64,000 bases of DNA from Agelaius tricolor (taxonomy: Eukaryota; Chordata; Aves; Passeriformes; Icteridae): contig JALJCS010000001.1 of NCBI GenBank assembly GCA_023055355.1, forward strand, positions 105,726,881 through 105,790,880, given 5' to 3'. Both the position numbers and the translations under genes were made by a program. The notes under the pieces were generated by a model, which did not search any database, was not told where the DNA came from, and saw nothing but the letters and a program-made list of their open reading frames with translations. This document shows positions 59,200 through 64,000 of the stretch, piece after piece; positions within the stretch are counted from its first letter, which is position 1, and each line of letters opens with the position of its first letter.

Positions 59200-61832
59200 C
59201 TAGGGTGCCCCACTGGTTTCTGGGGGTCCATGGGTCACTGCAGGCAGTGGAGGTAAGTCAGAGCAGGCCTACAGCAGATGGCAGAGGTCTGCATTGGATC
59301 CAGGCCTGGAGTGAGAGTCACAAAATTATTTCATTTCCATCTCTTTACTGCTGGCTCGCCTCAACACCCATTCAGCTTAGAGGACTTTTTTTTCTTTTGC
59401 CAACTAAACATAGCAAAAGCTGAATGGCTTACTGCCTTCTCCAGGGGCTGGAGCTCCAGCACCAGCTCCAAATGAGTCTTGTGCATCTCAGAGACACGGT
59501 GTAACCCCAGCATGGAAACAGGCACGCCCACTTGCTGTCTTCCTGCCTGAGCCCTGCTGGGTGTCCCAGCCTGGGGCAGAGAGAAGGTGTCCAGAGGCTG
59601 AGGTTCTCAACAGCCCCACACTGCTCCCAACTCCAGCCACAGCAGTCACTTCTACATGTAAGTGGCATTAACTGCCGGAGATGAGCCACTGCTTGGCAAA
59701 ACTAAACATTTCTGGAGGAAATGCTGAGCATCCACCAGGATTAGCTCCACCCAGAGACAGCACACCACAGGATGTACTCTTCTTCTTTGTCCGATAAATG
59801 TACTACAGTATTACTAATTTATGATGAAGCTACTTTGCATGCTGCTGGCACAAAACAGCAGGAATCACATTATGCATCACGGCTTTGGAGGCTTGGTTTT
59901 ATATACCTCATTCTGCAGAAAGGCAATCACTGTTTCAAATTCCTCACTGTGGGACATGAGGACACCAAGAAAAAACCCTAAGCTTCTCGTGGGAACGTTC
60001 AGGGACAGATGTGAAGGGATCCCACAACCACAGATGCAATGCTGTCAAGGAGAAATATGGTCCTACACAGTGAAAGCCTGATTTTACTTTGGTGTAGGTA
60101 CAGGATGGGCTAAGTTGTTCTCTTGGGATTACAGCAGTACAACTGCAACACTTCATGGCTCAGGCTTTGCCTACTACAAGGAATTGCAAGGTTTAACCTC
60201 ACCAACATATCAAGCCTCTGGTACAGCCAGAGGGACATACAGTGACTCACAGTTGGACTTTTTACTGCACTGCAGCAAAAATATATGCCTTGGAGGAACT
60301 CAGCTCTGTGTGACTACACAGGAAAGGCAACAGGGATACACAGCCAGGCATGCCCATCTCTGTTCCTCATGTAACTTTGTCCACCTGTTAAAACAGGTGC
60401 CTCCTCTCTGGACCAGTGCCTGAATTTGCAATACCTGTCTTCCACATCTGCCTGTGTCATGTCCAGCAGTGCCCAGCCAGCTCCAGGGGAGCCTGGATGG
60501 ATGGATGACAGCTTCACAGAGGAAAGCACTGTGTAATTGAGACACAACAGCAGTATAAGCCTGCCATCAGTAATGATACATTTAACATAGTTAAATCTAT
60601 GAACCACAAAACAACTGACACTATGGCAAAGAGATGAAGCATTAGGGGACTAAAAGGCTTCATCCCCCTTTTGGCAGCCGCAATAACTGAGGGTGGAAAA
60701 ATGAACAAAAAAAATGTTAACTTACAGGCTGCCTGTATCATGTCTGGGAGGCTATGACACTGCAGATGGGTATAATTGGTGAAGGCCACACTTCTTGGAA
60801 GGCAAAGATTTAATTTCTAAACCAAATCACTTCAATATGCTAATTACTGAGTGCTAAAATTGTTCTCTCAGGAGACACTAAAAATTATTTGAAGAACTAT
60901 ATGTACACATATTGCTGCTGATCTTCGATCAAAACGTGAAAGAAAAAGCAGGTAAATGCATTCAATTTAAAAATCATACACCGTTTTGAAGAAAAAACAT
61001 GCAACATAAATGCAAAACTTAGTGTAGCAAGGACTTAAATGCAAACTAGAAAGTAAACTATTGGGAGAAAGCCTTGTGCCTGCTAAGGGAGCAAATGCAG
61101 TATCCAAGGTGCATGTCCAGCTGATGCCTCTATGCCCAAACTGGAAAGGGCACTTAAGAAGGACAGAAATGTAAAGCACAGAGGAAATCACAGGAATTAT
61201 TTTCAAAGGTGTCAGTAAAATGCATAAAGTTCCAGAAAGGTTCTATTTCTATTCTCCATTCATATAAATATTTCAGCTTCTCAGGATACTGTGACTAATA
61301 CTGGACATTATCAATGAGCAGTAACTGTTAACAATCCATATCAACAGGAGAATCCTGTGTTACAGGAAAGGCAATGAGCCATAATGCAATCACTCACACA
61401 TAATGAAAATCAGTAAAAGTAAGAAAACAACATTCTGGATTCACCACGAACACTGGATTCATTCCTCTACACCCCTCAAACCACAAATACATTCAGCCAC
61501 CTTGATCTTTTGGTCTTTATTAACAAGGCTGCTCGTGTACAGAAGTCACATTGAACAGAGGAGCATCCCACTGCTGCTTCCTTCTACAAAGCTGCAGTCA
61601 AAGGGCCTGACTTTTCAGTGCTTGCACAGCACAGCTTTTCAAAATAATTATCCCTGGCTCATACCACTGCACACATAAAGGAGCAGCAATTTCCTAGGAT
61701 GAAGAGAGTTGTGAAGTTAATAATTGGGTACCCAAGATTTCTGCAAGAGAAAAGAAGCATTTGTGTCGAAGCCCAAGCTCAGGAACACATCTGACAGCAC
61801 AGGAACACAGCCAGCTTTGCCATGCAAGCTTA

Positions 61833-62030
<198 letters not shown>

Positions 62031-64000
62031 CTAAGGAAAAAAAAATCAAGTAAACAAACAAATATACAGACAAAAAAAGCCCTTCAGGTTCTGTTTTAAT
62101 GAGAATAAATATTTTTAAATCATTTCTGTGTTCTTAAAGAAACAAATCCACAAATCTTTTTTTTTTAAATGATACTCTAGAGTAGCAATGGCTATTCAAT
62201 CAGAGCAGCAGCTTTACCCTACATGAAAATTCAGACAGAATTATTTCCAGGTCCTGCAAGGTGCTCCATGCTTCTATGCTGAATGTCATGTGATATAACA
62301 TTATTTAAATGATATTATTTATTATTTAAATACCTGGGTTATTTAAGGGTTGGAGATGCTCAGATCTCCCAGAAGACAGTGCCCATTATCCTAAAGAAGT
62401 TTTAAATCACAGGACTCACAACTAAATTCAGTTCCTGCATGCATCTGCACTTTCCATGTTAAAAGTACCTTAAAAAAATAAATTCACTGCCCAACTCAGA
62501 TGGCTGCATTACTTCCAAGGACAAAACACACAGAGTCACAAGCATATATGAAAGGCATATCATTCCAGAAGGCATATCATTCCATGAGCAGAAGGGAAAT
62601 CTGATTTTCTGCTTTCTGCAACTTCAAAACTTAGATATCTCAGACATTTACAGATATACTTGTTACAACTGTGTCTCCCAAGAGCCCAGCACAGCAGAGC
62701 ACAGCACTACTGCACTGCTGAATACTGCTATGCCTGCTCAGCACAGCACTCACACAGAAGCAGCAATGTGTTTTCCTATGACAAGGCGAAACAGAGATTA
62801 GAGAATTTCTGTCTCATGTAACAAGCATGAGAGGACGTGCTGGCTGCCAAAACATGATCAGACATTTGTCTCCAATTCTCTTACTCCTGAAGGCAGAGAC
62901 ACAAGGCACAACCTTTTTCCTTTCTTGTGATTCCCATCCTCGCATCCTGTTATTTAGTGAATGAAAACTCCTAGCACAGAAAGCTGAACAGTAAAGGCTC
63001 TGCACTCAATCTCTGGCAGTCACCCCAAGAATTTCAGGACCTAGCTCCTAATTGCTGGAGGTTTAGGGTTTGCAGTTCTAGATTGATCTGTTTGGGTGTC
63101 AAGTACTTACTCTTCCTGAATCCACTTAAAACAGATTGAGGTGCTCTGGCAGCAAGGAGCATACACCAGAACACGCCTCCAGCTCAGTCTGAGAGTGCCA
63201 GCATCCTGGCTGCCACCCCAAATGCAGATGTGCAATGCACTGGGATCATGCAGCTGTTCCCAAAGGCTCTTCCTTCCAGATGGAAACGAACGGGTAACAC
63301 CTCTGGGAAGCAATGCCTGCTGGCTGCAGCCTTTCCAGGGCCTGTCCCCAACAAACAGCATGGCAGGGACACCGGATGATACCATGTGTGACCCACCTCA
63401 CCCCTGTGTGGATGAATAAAGCACCTGAATCCCTCCCACTGGCATGTGTGGGTGACACAGGGGGCCAATCCCATGGCACAAGCTCTAAAACCGCTGAATG
63501 TCTGAAACTGAAGGGAGAGCACTGCCCTGTCCTTCCACCTTCCAAGACCTCTCCTTCATCAAAAATGATCTTTCAGCACTGAAACTGACTGATACATTTC
63601 CATAATTCTTCATTATGACTTTACTACAGAAGCACAAGGTTTTCCTGGAACTACACAGCATGCTTAGAAGATCCTGAGCATTGCTGGCTTAATCTTCATT
63701 AAGCCCTTCCATTAAGATATTTCCCTTCTTGTGCACAAACACTGGTGGTTTGCAGAAGCTACTGGACTTGAAGATGTGTTTATTACATCTTCCAATTACT
63801 GCAGTCCATACCATTTGCAACCCAGAAAAAAAGGAAGTTATTACTCAGCTGCACATTTCTTCAAGCACATATATCTAATACATATAAATACATTGCCTAA
63901 AAATATTTTTGTGTTTCATTACATACGGTTTATCAAACAAAATAGGAAATATCTTTCAGTGACCTAAGAAAAATCTTAGTCTCTTGAGAAATCTGTTCTA
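62031..64000 (-). other. FAXC: FAXC intron, 5' part of the window edge
   Basis: Sequence upstream (on the gene's strand) of the first FAXC exon seen. I looked for the preceding exon, which should end in phase 0 just before a GT donor, and found none. A GTAAGT donor-like word occurs at about 63,103-63,108 (minus), but the frame before it does not resemble FAXC. A 15-bp tandem pair ('aggcatatcattcca') lies at 62,554-62,585. Confidence 0.75.

Noticed and set aside
63107..63385. Possible upstream FAXC exon ending at a GTAAGT donor
   Set aside because: The translation before the donor has no similarity to the FAXC N-terminal half, and the phase does not suit the phase-0 acceptor at 62,031.

Overview
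The window is nuclear DNA from a bird. Seven CR1 LINE fragments carry the avian-type 3' end (an 'attctatgattct'-like octamer tail and the motif family 'ggttggaaggacct'). There are two avian-style retroviral LTRs, and the only protein-coding gene is split into short exons by kilobase introns. The intact LTR suggests a songbird-like genome, but that is inference. There are no bacterial features, operons, CRISPR arrays, or recognisable tRNA or rRNA genes.

Layout: bases 1 to about 40,000 look like an intergenic desert. I found no credible coding exon there. It holds CR1 pieces (about 1.88, 7.4, 11.0, 14.5 and 39.0 kb), an old LTR-like element (27.33-28.34 kb), a MIR-like SINE remnant (31.2 kb), several low-complexity tracts, a 99-nt fold-back at 14.34 kb, and a few stretches whose composition resembles conserved regulatory DNA. 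From 61.8 kb back to 46.4 kb, on the minus strand, lie the last four coding exons of FAXC (failed axon connections homolog, a glutathione-S-transferase/metaxin-like protein). The exons join in phase with canonical splice sites and give 271 residues ending in DHEQCK and a stop. The 5' exons lie beyond the right edge. The FAXC 3' UTR probably runs leftward from 46,390, with candidate poly(A) signals near 43.44 and 41.05 kb.

The FAXC introns contain a CTCF-like core motif (47.1 kb), a sense CR1 (55.9 kb) and an antisense solo LTR (58,573-59,194) flanked by a perfect 5-bp target duplication. A third kind of insertion, a 680-bp sense CR1 (45.3-46.0 kb), lies just downstream of the stop codon and may be part of the FAXC 3' UTR.

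No new multi-gene system is evident. The most unusual items are the pre-miRNA-like hairpin at 14.34 kb, the intact solo LTR in the FAXC intron, the CpG-retaining homeobox-motif patch near 37.1 kb, and the SINE remnant. FAXC orthology rests on recognising the protein, and the repeat calls rest on recognising family sequence. No alignment was run.
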